64,000 bases of DNA from assembly GCF_008630535.1 (NCBI RefSeq), contig NZ_VWPH01000007.1, positions 310,001 to 374,000 of the forward strand, read 5' to 3'. Position numbers and translations under genes: made by a program. Origin of the DNA: Saccharopolyspora hirsuta. Its GTDB lineage: Bacteria > Actinomycetota > Actinomycetes > Mycobacteriales > Pseudonocardiaceae. Position 1 is the first letter of the stretch; every line of letters starts with the position of its first letter. The notes beneath the pieces were generated by a model. That model saw only the letters and a list, made by a program, of their open reading frames with translations, ran no database searches and was not told where the DNA came from. This document shows, in pieces, positions 44,807-53,614 of the stretch.

Positions 44807-45676
44807 ATGACCGCCCCACCCCAGGGTGTCGAGGTCGACCACATCGAGTTCCCGGCGGGCCGGATCCGGTTCTACCGGGCCGGCAGCAGCGGTCCGGCGA
44901 TCGTCCTGCTGCACGGCGGCGGACCGGACAACGCGATGATCAGCTGGCGACACGCGATCGGGGTGCTGGCGGCCGACCACCGGGTCTTCGTGCCCGACCT
45001 GCCCGGGCAGGGCGGCAGCATGCCGTGGCGCGGCAGCGCCAACCAGCGCACCTTCGAGGAGGTCCTGCGCTGGCTCCTGGACGCCTGGCAGGTGCCGCAG
45101 GCGGTGCTGGTCGGCCTGTCGATGGGCGGCAGCATCGCGGCCGGGTTCGCGCTGCGCAACCCGCAGCGGGTGCGCGGACTGGTGCTCGTGGACAGCACCG
45201 GCATGCAGCACAAGCTGCACCGGCACCTGCTCGCCTACCTGGCGCTGCGCTCCCGGTTCGCGGGACCGCTGGCGGCGAAGCTGTTGCGGCTCAACCGCTC
45301 CCTGGTGCGCCGCGCGCTGACCAAGCTGTTCTTCACCGGCGGGCAACCGGTGTCCGACCTGGAGTCCATTGTCGACGAGGTGAGCGCCGAGGCCGGTGCC
45401 CGCGGCTCGGTCTTCGCCGACTGGCACGCCGACGCGGTCGGCCGCAAGGCGATGCGCATCAACCACCTGCCCAACCTCACCCAGCTGCAGTGCCCGGTGA
45501 TGGTGATCCACGGCGAGCGCGACGCCATCGTGCCGGTCCAGGCGGCCCGCGACGCGGCGGGCGCGATCCCCGGCTCGATGCTGCGGGTGCTCCCCGACGC
45601 GGGCCACTGGCCCAACCGCGAGCGCCCGACGGAGTTCAACGCCCTGCTCCGCGAGTTCGTCAACACCCACCGCTGA
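44807..45676 (+). CDS. Alpha/beta-hydrolase (MhpC-like), accessory insertion in the core order
   Basis: This 289-aa hydrolase has LLHGGGPDNAMISWRHAIG (oxyanion loop of the C-C hydrolase/MhpC type), the nucleophile elbow GLSMGGS, the acid region VIHGERDAIVPV and the His in PDAGHWPNRERP. GAGGAGAGCAG precedes ATG 44807. The MhpC-type opening suggests action on a carbon-carbon or ester bond of an aromatic-derived substrate, but no pathway partners are nearby. It is on the plus strand, against all surrounding genes, and is followed by two 22-nt repeats, so it looks inserted between tsaC and prmC. Confidence 0.85.
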   Translation: MTAPPQGVEVDHIEFPAGRIRFYRAGSSGPAIVLLHGGGPDNAMISWRHAIGVLAADHRVFVPDLPGQGGSMPWRGSANQRTFEEVLRWLLDAWQVPQAVLVGLSMGGSIAAGFALRNPQRVRGLVLVDSTGMQHKLHRHLLAYLALRSRFAGPLAAKLLRLNRSLVRRALTKLFFTGGQPVSDLESIVDEVSAEAGARGSVFADWHADAVGRKAMRINHLPNLTQLQCPVMVIHGERDAIVPVQAARDAAGAIPGSMLRVLPDAGHWPNRERPTEFNALLREFVNTHR

Positions 45677-45679
45677 GGT

Positions 45680-45701
45680 GAGCATGGGAACCTTCCTGTC
45701 A
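45680..45701 (+). repeat. Dispersed 22-nt repeat, copy 17
   Basis: GAGCAT variant beginning four bases after the hydrolase stop codon; 41 bases start to start from copy 18. Confidence 0.9.
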
Positions 45702-45720
45702 CCGGGCGCCGCGTCGACCT

Positions 45721-45742
45721 GAGGAGGGGTACCTTCCTGTCA
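45721..45742 (+). repeat. Dispersed 22-nt repeat, copy 18 (degenerate)
   Basis: Reads GAGGAGGGGTACCTTCCTGT then CA, differing in three positions of the core. Its last three bases are the complement of the prmC stop codon. Confidence 0.85.
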
Positions 45743-46612
45743 CTCCGGGCGGGTGCGGCGCGCGGTGGCGAAGCGCGGGCGACCGGCCAGGTCGGCGTGG
45801 TCCTGGACGTCGGTGAGGACGCGGCGGGCGCGCAGCAGGGCGGGCACCGAGCCGCCGTGGGTGTCGTCGTGCTCGATCGCCACCCCGCCGCCCGGCCGGA
45901 GCAGGCGGGCCGCGCAGCTGACCACGTGGCGCACCACGTCCAGCCCGTCGCGGCCGCCGAACACCGCGTCGTGCGGGTCGTGGTCGCGGACCTCCGGCGG
46001 CACCGGGGTGCCCTCCGGGACGTACGGCGGGTTGCACAGGACCAGGTCGACCAGGCCCTCCAGCTCCATGAACAGCATCGGGTCGGTGACGTCCCCGGCG
46101 TACAGCCGGATCGGGGTGTCACCGGCCTGAGCCCGCTGGTCGGCGTTGCGGCGGGCCCAGGACAGCGCGGCCGGATCCTTCTCCACCGCGTGCACCGCGG
46201 CGTCCGGGCGCACGTGCGCCATCGCCAGCGCCAGCGCTCCGGAGCCGGTGCACAGGTCCACCACGACCGGCTGCTCGACCCCGTCGAGGATGCTCTCGCC
46301 CCAGGCCAGCAGCAGCTCGGTCTCCGGGCGCGGCACGAACACGCCGGGCCCGACGGCCAGCGTCACAGCGCCGAGCGAGGCGCTGCCGGTGAGGTGCTGC
46401 AGCGGAACGCGCGCCGCCCGACGGCGCACCAGGTCGTGCAACGCCTGGACCACCGGGGGATCCACCAGCGGCACCATCATCAGCTTGGTCCGCTCGACCC
46501 CGAGCAGGTGCGCGGCCAGCAGCTCGGCATCGGTGCGCGGGCTCGCCACACCCGCTGCGGCGAGCATGCGCTCCGCTTCGAGGATGGCCAGGCGCAGGGG
46601 CTGTCGGGTCAC
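45740..46612 (-). CDS. prmC: Release-factor glutamine methyltransferase PrmC (HemK)
   Basis: This 290-aa SAM-dependent enzyme methylates the Gln of the GGQ motif in release factors, here the product of the adjacent prfA. An N-terminal helical domain (RLAILEAERMLAAAGVASPRTDAELLAAHLL) is followed by PRPETELLL, the SAM loop VVDLCTGSGALALAMA and the catalytic LCNPPYVPEG. GTG 46612 follows TAAGCT by six bases and has no Shine-Dalgarno sequence, so it may be leaderless. The stop codon lies within repeat copy 18. Confidence 0.93.
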   Translation of the reverse strand: MTRQPLRLAILEAERMLAAAGVASPRTDAELLAAHLLGVERTKLMMVPLVDPPVVQALHDLVRRRAARVPLQHLTGSASLGAVTLAVGPGVFVPRPETELLLAWGESILDGVEQPVVVDLCTGSGALALAMAHVRPDAAVHAVEKDPAALSWARRNADQRAQAGDTPIRLYAGDVTDPMLFMELEGLVDLVLCNPPYVPEGTPVPPEVRDHDPHDAVFGGRDGLDVVRHVVSCAARLLRPGGGVAIEHDDTHGGSVPALLRARRVLTDVQDHADLAGRPRFATARRTRPE

Positions 46613-46618
46613 GTCGTC

Positions 46619-46624
46619 AGCTTA
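46619..46624 (-). promoter_or_regulatory. -10 element TAAGCT of prmC, probable leaderless start
   Basis: TAAGCT on the minus strand precedes GTG 46612 by six bases in the 233-base gap between prfA and prmC. The rest of that gap shows no gene. Confidence 0.5.
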
Positions 46625-46845
46625 AAGGCTGCCTTTGGTCCTTATTCCTGGTCTTTGTCCTTGAAACGGCGCAGCCGCTCAGCCCACCCCGCAACCGGCA
46701 CCGCCGCGGGTTCTCAGCGTTCGCCTGGCGAGGACGGCCCAGCCGCCGTGGATTGGCCATACATCAGGCTGGGCACCCGCAGCCAGGCGGGCGCTGAGGT
46801 TCCGCTACCCGCACCGCCGCGCAAGACGAGTTCGCCAGACAGGCT

Positions 46846-47913
46846 TCAAAGCGCGAGGCGTTCTTGGCGATCGGCGGCGATCAGGGCGGCGATCACCGCG
46901 TCCAGGTCGCCGTCGAGGACGTGGTCCAGGTTGTAGGCCTTGTAGTTGACCCGGTGGTCGGAGATCCGGTTCTCCGGGAAGTTGTAGGTGCGGATCCGCT
47001 CCGAGCGGTCCACCGTGCGCACCTGGCTGCGCCGCGCCTCGGAGGCCTCCCGCTCGGCCTCCTCCTCCGCGAGGGCCTGCAGGCGGGCTTTGAGCACCAG
47101 GATGGCGCGCTGCTTGTTCTGCAGCTGCGACTTCTCGTTCTGGCAGGACACCACGATGCCCGTCGGCAGGTGGGTGACCCGCACCGCCGAGTCGGTGGTG
47201 TTCACGCTCTGCCCACCGGGCCCGGAGGACCGGTAGACGTCGATGCGCAGGTCCTTCTCGTCGACCTCGACCTCGACCTCCTCGGGCTCCGGGTACACCA
47301 GCACCCCGGCCGCGGAGGTGTGCACCCGGCCCTGCGACTCGGTCACCGGCACCCGCTGCACGCGGTGCACGCCGCCCTCGAACTTCAGCTGCGACCACAC
47401 CCCGTCGGGGCTGGTGTCGCCCGCCTTGGCCTTGATGGCGACGGTGGCGTCCTTGTAGCCGCCGAGGTCCGACTCGGTGGCGTCGAGCACCTCGGCCCGC
47501 CAGCCCCGGCGCTCGGCGAACCGCAGGTACATGCGCAGCAGGTCACCGGCGAACAGCGCGGACTCCTCGCCGCCCTCGCCCGACTTGACCTCCAGCAGCA
47601 CGTCGGAACCGTCGTGCGGGTCGCGCGGCAGCAGCAGCTCGGTGAGCTTGGCCTCCAGCGCGGGCAACTGCTCGGCCAGCCGCTCGGCCTCCTCGGCGAA
47701 CGCGGCGTCCTCCGCGGCGAACTCCCGGGCGGCCTCCAGGTCGGACCGCGCCTGGTCCAGCTCCCGCGCGGTGCGCACGATCGGGGTCAGCTCCGCGTAG
47801 CGGCGGCCGAGCTTGCGGGCCTTCGCCTGGTCGGCGTGCACGCCGGGATCGGCCAGCCGCTGCTCCAGCTCCTGGTACTCGGCGAGCAGCGATTCGAGCT
47901 TCGACGTCTCCAC
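46846..47913 (-). CDS. prfA: Peptide chain release factor 1
   Basis: This 355-aa release factor recognises UAA/UAG in the ribosomal A site. The catalytic GGQ lies in [21 protein letters not shown], and the C-terminal helix [28 protein letters not shown] is complete. The start is GTG 47913 ([19 protein letters not shown]), with GAAGAGGG seven bases upstream; the frame continues to 48114 over the rpmE terminator. It follows rpmE on the same strand and is modified by the prmC product encoded next. Confidence 0.95.
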   Translation of the reverse strand: METSKLESLLAEYQELEQRLADPGVHADQAKARKLGRRYAELTPIVRTARELDQARSDLEAAREFAAEDAAFAEEAERLAEQLPALEAKLTELLLPRDPHDGSDVLLEVKSGEGGEESALFAGDLLRMYLRFAERRGWRAEVLDATESDLGGYKDATVAIKAKAGDTSPDGVWSQLKFEGGVHRVQRVPVTESQGRVHTSAAGVLVYPEPEEVEVEVDEKDLRIDVYRSSGPGGQSVNTTDSAVRVTHLPTGIVVSCQNEKSQLQNKQRAILVLKARLQALAEEEAEREASEARRSQVRTVDRSERIRTYNFPENRISDHRVNYKAYNLDHVLDGDLDAVIAALIAADRQERLAL

Positions 47914-47964
47914 TGGGCGACCCTCTTCACTGGCGGTGCGGACAACGGACGGCCTGAACAAGAC

Positions 47965-48003
47965 ACGGCGCCCGCCCCACGCGGTTCGCGGGGCGGGCGC
48001 CGT
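47965..48003 (-). terminator. Strong hairpin terminator after rpmE
   Basis: Perfect 14-bp stem ACGGCGCCCGCCCC/GGGGCGGGCGCCGT with an 11-base loop, 9 bases after the rpmE stop, followed on the minus strand by the T-rich TGTCTTGTTC. Confidence 0.8.
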
Positions 48004-48011
48004 CGCCGCAG

Positions 48012-48224
48012 CTACTTCTTGCGCTTGCCGTAGCGGGCCTCGAAGCGGGCCACGCGACCGCCGGTGTCCAGGATCTTCTGCTTGCCCGTGTAGAACGGGT
48101 GGCAGTTGGAGCACACCTCAACGGTGATCTGGCCACTGGTGCGGGTGCTGTGGGTGGTGAAGCTGTTGCCACAACCGCAGTTGACCTGCGTCACCACGTA
48201 CTCGGGGTGAATGCCACTCTTCAA
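48012..48224 (-). CDS. rpmE: 50S ribosomal protein L31 (zinc-binding type)
   Basis: This 70-aa ribosomal protein begins [21 protein letters not shown] and keeps the zinc-type cysteines (NCGCG near 16-18 and [13 protein letters not shown] near 37-40). This identifies the C-plus form that is replaced by a zinc-free paralogue under zinc starvation in other actinobacteria. TTG 48224 is the start, with GAGGA eight bases upstream. A strong hairpin follows the gene. Confidence 0.94.
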   Translation of the reverse strand: MKSGIHPEYVVTQVNCGCGNSFTTHSTRTSGQITVEVCSNCHPFYTGKQKILDTGGRVARFEARYGKRKK

Positions 48225-48455
48225 CGGCTCGTCCTCTCTACTTGGCCGCCGGGTCCACGCGGCCGCTGCCGCGCGGTGAACCGGAGCCGGAATCAGCCTT
48301 GCATTCTGCCAGACCGCAGCTCGTGACCTGCACCGCAGGGCGGTCCGGCTGCTGCAACGCGGCTGACCGCCCGGGTATTCCGAGCACCGTTCAGCCCGCT
48401 CCGCAACCGCCCAACGCACGAAACCCACCGCCCGGCGCGCGGACCGCGGCGAAGG

Positions 48456-48893
48456 GTGCCGACGGCGGCGGTCGCCGTTCATCCTCTACGCGTGCTGCTG
48501 TGCTCGGTGTTGGGGAGGCTCGCGGTCCGGTCGTGGCTGCTGCTCCCGCTCCTGTTCCTCGGCAGCGCCGGCTGGGTGGCGGCGCTGCTGAGCCTGCTGC
48601 TCCAGCAGCACCCGGCGCTGGACCAGGACCTGGACCTCTCCGCGCCGCTGCTGTTCGGCTTCGCCGCCGCGCTGGCCGCGGTCAGCGCCGGTCACGTCCG
48701 CTGGCGGGCGCGGTGGCAGCGGAGCGTCCTGCGGTTCGCCTACCCGCTGCTGATGGTGGGCTGCGCCCTGGCCGCCGACGGGCTGCGGGTACCGCTGCTG
48801 GCCGCGCTCGTGGTGGGCCCGGTCTCCGTCGCGCTGCTGGCCACCATGCTGGTCCGCGCCTACCACGACCACGCGGAGTGCTCGCACGCCTGA
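48456..48893 (+). CDS. Small four-helix membrane protein, accessory insertion between rpmE and rho
   Basis: This ~145-aa protein has four hydrophobic segments ([57 protein letters not shown] and [22 protein letters not shown]) and a C-terminal His/Cys tail ([11 protein letters not shown]) that could bind metal. No family is recognised. The start (GTG 48456 or a later GTG near 48492) is uncertain. It runs against the surrounding minus-strand core genes and is followed by the inverted pair of 22-nt repeats. Confidence 0.6.
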   Translation: MPTAAVAVHPLRVLLCSVLGRLAVRSWLLLPLLFLGSAGWVAALLSLLLQQHPALDQDLDLSAPLLFGFAAALAAVSAGHVRWRARWQRSVLRFAYPLLMVGCALAADGLRVPLLAALVVGPVSVALLATMLVRAYHDHAECSHA

Positions 48894-48903
48894 CCCCGGC
48901 TGC

Positions 48904-48925
48904 GAGCATGGGAACCTTCCTGTCA
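48904..48925 (+). repeat. Dispersed 22-nt repeat, copy 19
   Basis: GAGCAT variant, 10 bases after the membrane-protein stop; left arm of an inverted pair with copy 20. Confidence 0.9.
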
Positions 48926-48931
48926 TCCGGG

Positions 48932-48953
48932 TGGCAGGAAGGTTCCCATGCTC
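48932..48953 (-). repeat. Dispersed 22-nt repeat, copy 20
   Basis: GAGCAT variant in minus orientation ending CCA instead of TCA, 85 bases downstream of the rho stop and in its sense direction. Confidence 0.9.
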
Positions 48954-48975
48954 ACCTCAGCGCCCCGGAGATGCG

Positions 48976-49012
48976 GGAGGGCCCGCACCCGGGTGATGGG
49001 TGCGGGCCCTCC
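48976..49012 (-). terminator. Intrinsic terminator of rho
   Basis: Perfect 15-bp stem GGAGGGCCCGCACCC/GGGTGCGGGCCCTCC with a 7-base loop, 25 bases after the rho stop codon. No long T run follows. Confidence 0.8.
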
Positions 49013-49037
49013 GCGGTCGAGCGGGGCGGCGACCAGA

Positions 49038-50882
49038 TCAGTCGTCGTCCTTGCCCGGCGTGGTCTTGGCGACCTGCATCAGGAACTCGATGTTGGTGCG
49101 CGACTTGCGCAGCCGGTCCTGCAGGAGCTCCAGCGCCTGCTGCGAGTCGAGCGCGGCGAGCACTCGGCGCAGCTTGTGGGTGACCGCCAGCTCGTCGGGC
49201 GAGAGCAGGATCTCGTCCTTCCGGGTGCTGGAGGAGTCCACGTCGACCGCCGGGAACAGGCGCTTGTCGGCCAGCTTGCGGTCCAGCTTGAGCTCGGCGT
49301 TGCCGGTGCCCTTGAACTCCTCGAAGATCACCGTGTCCATGGTGGAGCCGGTCTCCACCAGGGCGGTGGCGAAGATGGTCAGCGAGCCGCCGTTCTCGAT
49401 GTTGCGGGCCGCGCCGAGGAACCGCTTCGGCGGGTACAGCGCGGTCGAGTCCACACCACCGGACAGGATGCGCCCGGACGCCGGGGCCGCCAGGTTGTAG
49501 GCGCGGCCCAGTCGGGTGATCGAGTCCAGCAGGACGACCACGTCGTGGCCCATCTCGACGAGCCGCTTGGCCCGTTCGATGGACAGCTCGGCGACCGTGG
49601 TGTGGTCCGACGGCGGCCGGTCGAAGGTCGAGGCGATGACCTCGCCCTTCACCGAGCGCTGCATGTCGGTGACCTCTTCCGGACGCTCGTCGGCGAGGAC
49701 GACCATCAGGTGGCACTCGGGGTTGTTGGTGGTGATCGCGTTGGCGATCGCCTGCAGCACCATCGTCTTACCGGCCTTCGGCGGCGAGACGATCAGCGCG
49801 CGCTGCCCCTTGCCGACCGGCATCACCAGGTCGATGATGCGCCCGGTCAGGTTCTGCGGCTCGGTCTCGAGGCGCAGCCGCTCGTTCGGGTACAGCGGGG
49901 TCAGCTTGTGGAACTCGGGGCGGTTCTTGGCCGCGTCCGGCTCCAGGCCGTTGATCGAGTCCACCCGCACCAGCGGGTTGAACTTCTGCCGCTGCTGCTC
50001 GCCCTCCCGCGGCTGCCGGATGACGCCCTTGATCGCGTCACCGCGGCGCAGGCCGTACTTGCGGACCAGCGACAGCGAGACGTAGACGTCGTTCGGTCCG
50101 GCGAGGTAGCCGGAGGTGCGCACGAACGCGTAGTTCTCCAGCACGTCCAGGATGCCCGCGACGGGCAGCAGCACGTCGTCCTCGCGGACCTCGGGCTCGC
50201 CGCCCTCGCCGCGGCCGCGGTTGCGGCGGCGGTCCCGGAACCGGCGGCCACGACCCCGACGACCGCCCTCGTCGTCCTCGTCCTGGCGGTTGTCCCGGTC
50301 CTGGCGGTTGTCCTGGCGCTGCTCCTGGCGGTTGCCGTCGCGCTCCTGGCGGTTGTCCTGCTTGCGCTCGCCGCGCTGCTCCTCGGCACCGCCCGACTCG
50401 GCACCGGTGCGGCTGGACGAGCGGCGTCGGCGGTTGCCGCCGCGCCGGTTGTCCTCGCCCTCGCCGCTGGTCTCGGCGGGCTGCTGCCGCCGGGAGCGGG
50501 TGCGGGCCGGAGCGGCACCGTTGGTGCTCTGCTCAGCGCTGGCCTCGCGCGCAGCGGGCGCGGTGTCGGCCTCGTCGAGGGCGGGCTGGTGCGCCTTGGC
50601 CGCAGGGGCCTCCTCGGTGCTGCGGGTCGACCCCTTCTTGGTGGAGCGGGTGCGCGGCGCGGTGGTGCCGCCCTGCTTCTCCTTGATGGCGGCGATCAGG
50701 TCGCCCTTGCGCAGGCCGCCGGTCTCGATCCCCAGTTCCCCCGCGAGTTGGCGCAGTTCGGCGAGAACCATGCCGGAAAGCCCACCACGTCGACGCGGGG
50801 TGCCGTTGGCCTCGGAATCCTGCTGGCCAGCGGGAGAGGCGCCGTTGGCCGCCTCGCTGCTCAACAGTTCGGTGTTGCTCAC
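49038..50882 (-). CDS. rho: Transcription termination factor Rho with actinobacterial Arg-rich insertion
   Basis: This 614-aa hexameric RNA helicase ends transcription. The N-terminal helical domain (SGMVLAELRQLAGELGIETGGLRKGDLIAAI) is split from the RNA-binding domain by ~170 residues of disordered, Arg/Asn/Gln/Asp-rich insertion with repeated NRQ-D units. The RNA site includes DVYVSLSLVRKYGLRRGD; the ATPase has SPPKAGKTMVLQAIA (P-loop) and VVVLLDSITRLGRAYN. High-GC actinobacteria carry such insertions, which add RNA affinity. It is preceded by a long untranslated region with a hairpin. Confidence 0.95.
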   Translation of the reverse strand: MSNTELLSSEAANGASPAGQQDSEANGTPRRRGGLSGMVLAELRQLAGELGIETGGLRKGDLIAAIKEKQGGTTAPRTRSTKKGSTRSTEEAPAAKAHQPALDEADTAPAAREASAEQSTNGAAPARTRSRRQQPAETSGEGEDNRRGGNRRRRSSSRTGAESGGAEEQRGERKQDNRQERDGNRQEQRQDNRQDRDNRQDEDDEGGRRGRGRRFRDRRRNRGRGEGGEPEVREDDVLLPVAGILDVLENYAFVRTSGYLAGPNDVYVSLSLVRKYGLRRGDAIKGVIRQPREGEQQRQKFNPLVRVDSINGLEPDAAKNRPEFHKLTPLYPNERLRLETEPQNLTGRIIDLVMPVGKGQRALIVSPPKAGKTMVLQAIANAITTNNPECHLMVVLADERPEEVTDMQRSVKGEVIASTFDRPPSDHTTVAELSIERAKRLVEMGHDVVVLLDSITRLGRAYNLAAPASGRILSGGVDSTALYPPKRFLGAARNIENGGSLTIFATALVETGSTMDTVIFEEFKGTGNAELKLDRKLADKRLFPAVDVDSSSTRKDEILLSPDELAVTHKLRRVLAALDSQQALELLQDRLRKSRTNIEFLMQVAKTTPGKDDD

Positions 50883-51620
50883 GAATGTCCTTCCTGACCG
50901 GACCGCGCCTCCTACGCGGCCCAGCGGATTGCCCGCCCGCTCTGGAGTGCGGGCGGCCGGTGTGTGCTACCAGCTCTCTCGCCGATCGGCAACCTTCCGC
51001 GCACGTGGCACGACCGAATTCGGCGTTGGCTCGGGAACCAGCAGCACCGGGCAGTGGGAGGCACCCGGCTCGCGTGGTCCATGTGCGACGCATCCACTCC
51101 GATCCACACGTGCCGATGCACGCCCTGCCGCCTCATTCCAGGAATCCCCGACTCATGTGTTGGCGCCCCGGATGCTTGCTCGGGGACCACATCCTGGAAC
51201 TTAAGGCCCCCACCCCGACAACGGCAACGACGCGCACCGCCGATCGCCCCGAAGCGAACTCAATTGAGTTGACAACTCCTGCCTCGGTCACCGCGATCGC
51301 CGAACCCCGCCTAAGTTGATCTTCACCCGTGGCGGGTGGAGTTCAATTCACGGCGGGAGATGCGCTCCGGAAAACGATGTTCCGGATACGGCACCGGCAC
51401 CCTGGGCGCGGTGACTGATTGACCTTGAGGGTAGACGCCCCGTAGTTCAGGTGCAACAACCCCCTGGGCGTGTGGCACGCCCTTTCAGATCGCGTCGTCG
51501 ACGGCCTCCCAGCGATCCCGCTGCTCGCCACCGGCGACACCTCCTTTGTACCACTCCCCGGCGGGCTCGGTGCCGCGGGGCGGTGAACTGGGCTTTCCCG
51601 CCCGGTCCACCGCCCCGGCG
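50883..51620. other. 738-base region without a confident gene between rho and thrB
   Basis: Directly upstream of rho a hairpin (arms 50931-50940 and 50949-50957) lies in the probable leader. The rest has lower GC content near 51180-51430 than its neighbours. Two minus-strand frames were considered: one ending GEWYKGGVAGGEQRDRW with a TGA near 51487, and one starting at GTG 51531 after AAAGGAGG. Neither has a convincing full gene. A long rho leader with autoregulation is the simplest reading. Confidence 0.4.
50931..50957 (-). promoter_or_regulatory. Hairpin in the rho leader
   Basis: GCCGCCCGC and GCGGGCGGGC (minus strand) can pair over nine bases with an eight-base loop, about 50-75 bases upstream of the rho start codon. 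Confidence 0.4.
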
Positions 51621-52535
51621 TCAGGCCTGCGAGGTGATCTGCACGCCCGCATCATCGACCGGGAGGCGCAGCGCGCGGAACCCGTTCGGCGCAATCCCGG
51701 CGGGCAGCTCGCCGCCGACCGGCAGCGCCAGCACGGTCGGGCCCGCGCCCGAGACCGCCGCCGCCACGCCCGCCTCGCGCAGCTGGCGGACCAGTGCGAC
51801 CGTGTCCGGCCACGCCGACTCGCGGTAGTCCTGGTGCAGCCGGTCCTCGGTGGCGGCCAGCAGCAGTTCGGGCGCGCGGGTCACCGCGTGCACCGCCAGC
51901 GCCGCTCGACCGGCCGCGAACGCGGCGTCGGCGTGCGGAACGCGTTCCGGCAGCAGGCCGCGGGTGGCGTCGGTCGATGACTCCGCCCGGGGGACGAGGG
52001 CGATCGGTGACACGTCCGGGTGCGGTTGCATCCGGACCGCGCGGAACCGGCCGGATTCCCGCCAGGCCACCACGAATCCGCCGAGCAGGCTGGCCGCCGC
52101 GTTGTCCGCGTGCCCCTCCCGCGCCGCGGCCATGTCCAGCGCCCGGTCGGAGTTCTCCTTGTCCCGCAAGTCGATTCCGGCGAGCCCGAAGCCCGCGGCG
52201 ACCCCGGCGACGATGGCCGCCGCCGAGGAGCCGAGACCGCGGGCGTGCGGAATGCTGTTCTCGCAGTGCAACCGCAGCGCGGGCGCGGGGAAACCCAGCT
52301 CCGCCAAGGTCTTGTGGATGACTCGCACCACCAGGTGACGCTCGTCGGTGGGAACCGAACCGGCGCCCTCCCCCTCGACCTGCACGCTCGCCGAACCCGC
52401 GGGCCCGTCCACCACCTGGACGGAGACGTTGTCGTGCAAGGACAACGCCATGCCCAGCGCGTCGAACCCGGAACCGAGGTTCGCGGTGGACGCCGGAACT
52501 TTCACCCGGACGGCCGAAACCGGCAAGCCGGTCAT
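51621..52535 (-). CDS. thrB: Homoserine kinase
   Basis: This 304-aa GHMP kinase phosphorylates homoserine. [19 protein letters not shown] is the N-terminal signature, the ATP-binding loop is [20 protein letters not shown], and the C-terminal motif is [14 protein letters not shown] 52535 overlaps the thrC stop by four bases, so the two are translated together. Final gene of hom-thrC-thrB, as in mycobacteria. Confidence 0.95.
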   Translation of the reverse strand: MTGLPVSAVRVKVPASTANLGSGFDALGMALSLHDNVSVQVVDGPAGSASVQVEGEGAGSVPTDERHLVVRVIHKTLAELGFPAPALRLHCENSIPHARGLGSSAAAIVAGVAAGFGLAGIDLRDKENSDRALDMAAAREGHADNAAASLLGGFVVAWRESGRFRAVRMQPHPDVSPIALVPRAESSTDATRGLLPERVPHADAAFAAGRAALAVHAVTRAPELLLAATEDRLHQDYRESAWPDTVALVRQLREAGVAAAVSGAGPTVLALPVGGELPAGIAPNGFRALRLPVDDAGVQITSQA

Positions 52536-53614
52536 GCGAGTTCCAGCGCGGTGGCGACCGCGCCCGGGTCGACCGGCAGCGGCTCGACCTCGACCATGCC
52601 GGACAGCGCGGTGTCCGGGTCCTTCAGGCCGTGCCCGGTGACGGTGCAGACCACCACCGAACCGGCGGGCAGCCGACCGTCGGCTGCGGTGGCCAGCAGC
52701 CCGGCGACGCTGGAGGCCGAGGCGGGCTCCACGAACACGCCCTCGCGGGAGGCCAGCAGCCGGTAGGCGGCCAGGATCTCCTCGTCGGTGACCGCGGCGA
52801 ACAGGCCGCCGGAGGCGTCCTTGGCGTCGGCCGCGCCGCGCCAGGACGCCGGGCTGCCGACGCGGATCGCGGTCGCGATGGTCTCCGGGTTCGCCACCGG
52901 CTGGCCGTGCACCAGCGGCGCGGCCCCGGCCGCCTGGAAGCCGAACATCCGCGGGGTGCGCTCGATGACGCCGTCGCCCGCGTACTCGGTGTAGCCCTTC
53001 CAGTAGGCGGTGATGTTGCCCGCGTTGCCGACCGGCAGGCAGTGCACGTCCGGGGCCCGGCCGAGCACGTCGCAGATCTCGAACGCCGCGGTCTTCTGCC
53101 CCTCCAGGCGCACCGGGTTGACCGAGTTGACCAGGGTCACCGGGTGCTCCGCGGCGGTCTTGCGGGCCAGCTCCAGGCAGTCGTCGAAGTTGCCCTGCAC
53201 CTGCAGGATCTTCGCGCCGTGCACCACGGCCTGGGCGAGCTTGCCCAGCGCGATCTTGCCCTGCGGCACCAGCACCGCCGAGGTCAGCCCGGCGCGCGCC
53301 GCGTAGGCGGCGGCCGAGGCCGAGGTGTTGCCGGTGGAGGCGCAGATGACCGCCTTGCTGCCCTCGGCCAGCGCGTGCGTGATGGCCACGGTCATGCCGC
53401 GGTCCTTGAACGAGCCGGTCGGGTTGGCGCCCTCGACCTTCAGGTAGACGGTGCTGCCGGTCAGCTCGGACAGGTGGTGCGCGGGCACCAGCGGGGTGTT
53501 GCCCTCCTGCAGGGTCACGATGCGCGCCCCCTCCGGGACCGGCACCCGGTCCCGGTAGGCCTCGATCAGGCCGGGCCAACCGGCCCGCACCGCTGCACCC
53601 TGAATGTTCGTCAA
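52532..53614 (-). CDS. thrC: Threonine synthase
   Basis: This 360-aa PLP enzyme converts phosphohomoserine to threonine. The PLP-binding Lys is in [37 protein letters not shown] and [19 protein letters not shown] bind the cofactor phosphate. It is the short, actinobacterial/archaeal type. It overlaps hom by four bases upstream and thrB by four bases downstream, a fully coupled operon. Confidence 0.96.
   Translation of the reverse strand: MTNIQGAAVRAGWPGLIEAYRDRVPVPEGARIVTLQEGNTPLVPAHHLSELTGSTVYLKVEGANPTGSFKDRGMTVAITHALAEGSKAVICASTGNTSASAAAYAARAGLTSAVLVPQGKIALGKLAQAVVHGAKILQVQGNFDDCLELARKTAAEHPVTLVNSVNPVRLEGQKTAAFEICDVLGRAPDVHCLPVGNAGNITAYWKGYTEYAGDGVIERTPRMFGFQAAGAAPLVHGQPVANPETIATAIRVGSPASWRGAADAKDASGGLFAAVTDEEILAAYRLLASREGVFVEPASASSVAGLLATAADGRLPAGSVVVCTVTGHGLKDPDTALSGMVEVEPLPVDPGAVATALELA

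Larger units (their letters stand above)
48904..48953. terminator. Near-perfect 50-base palindromic hairpin made by repeat copies 19 and 20
   Basis: The two copies face each other with only six bases between them. All 22 positions pair; the one difference, TCA against CCA in the other copy, gives a T/G wobble. It lies between convergent genes. Confidence 0.75.

Noticed and set aside
51343..51531. Minus-strand 63-codon frame with AAAGGAGG upstream
   Set aside because: Codon use (AGG, TTG, CGA) and composition differ from neighbouring genes and no protein features are seen, so the ribosome-binding sequence may be fortuitous.
51485..51560. Minus-strand frame ending GEWYKGGVAGGEQRDRW as a small gene after thrB
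   Set aside because: The protein-like part is only ~25 codons, has no start codon of its own, and its upstream part overlaps thrB; recorded only as a curiosity.
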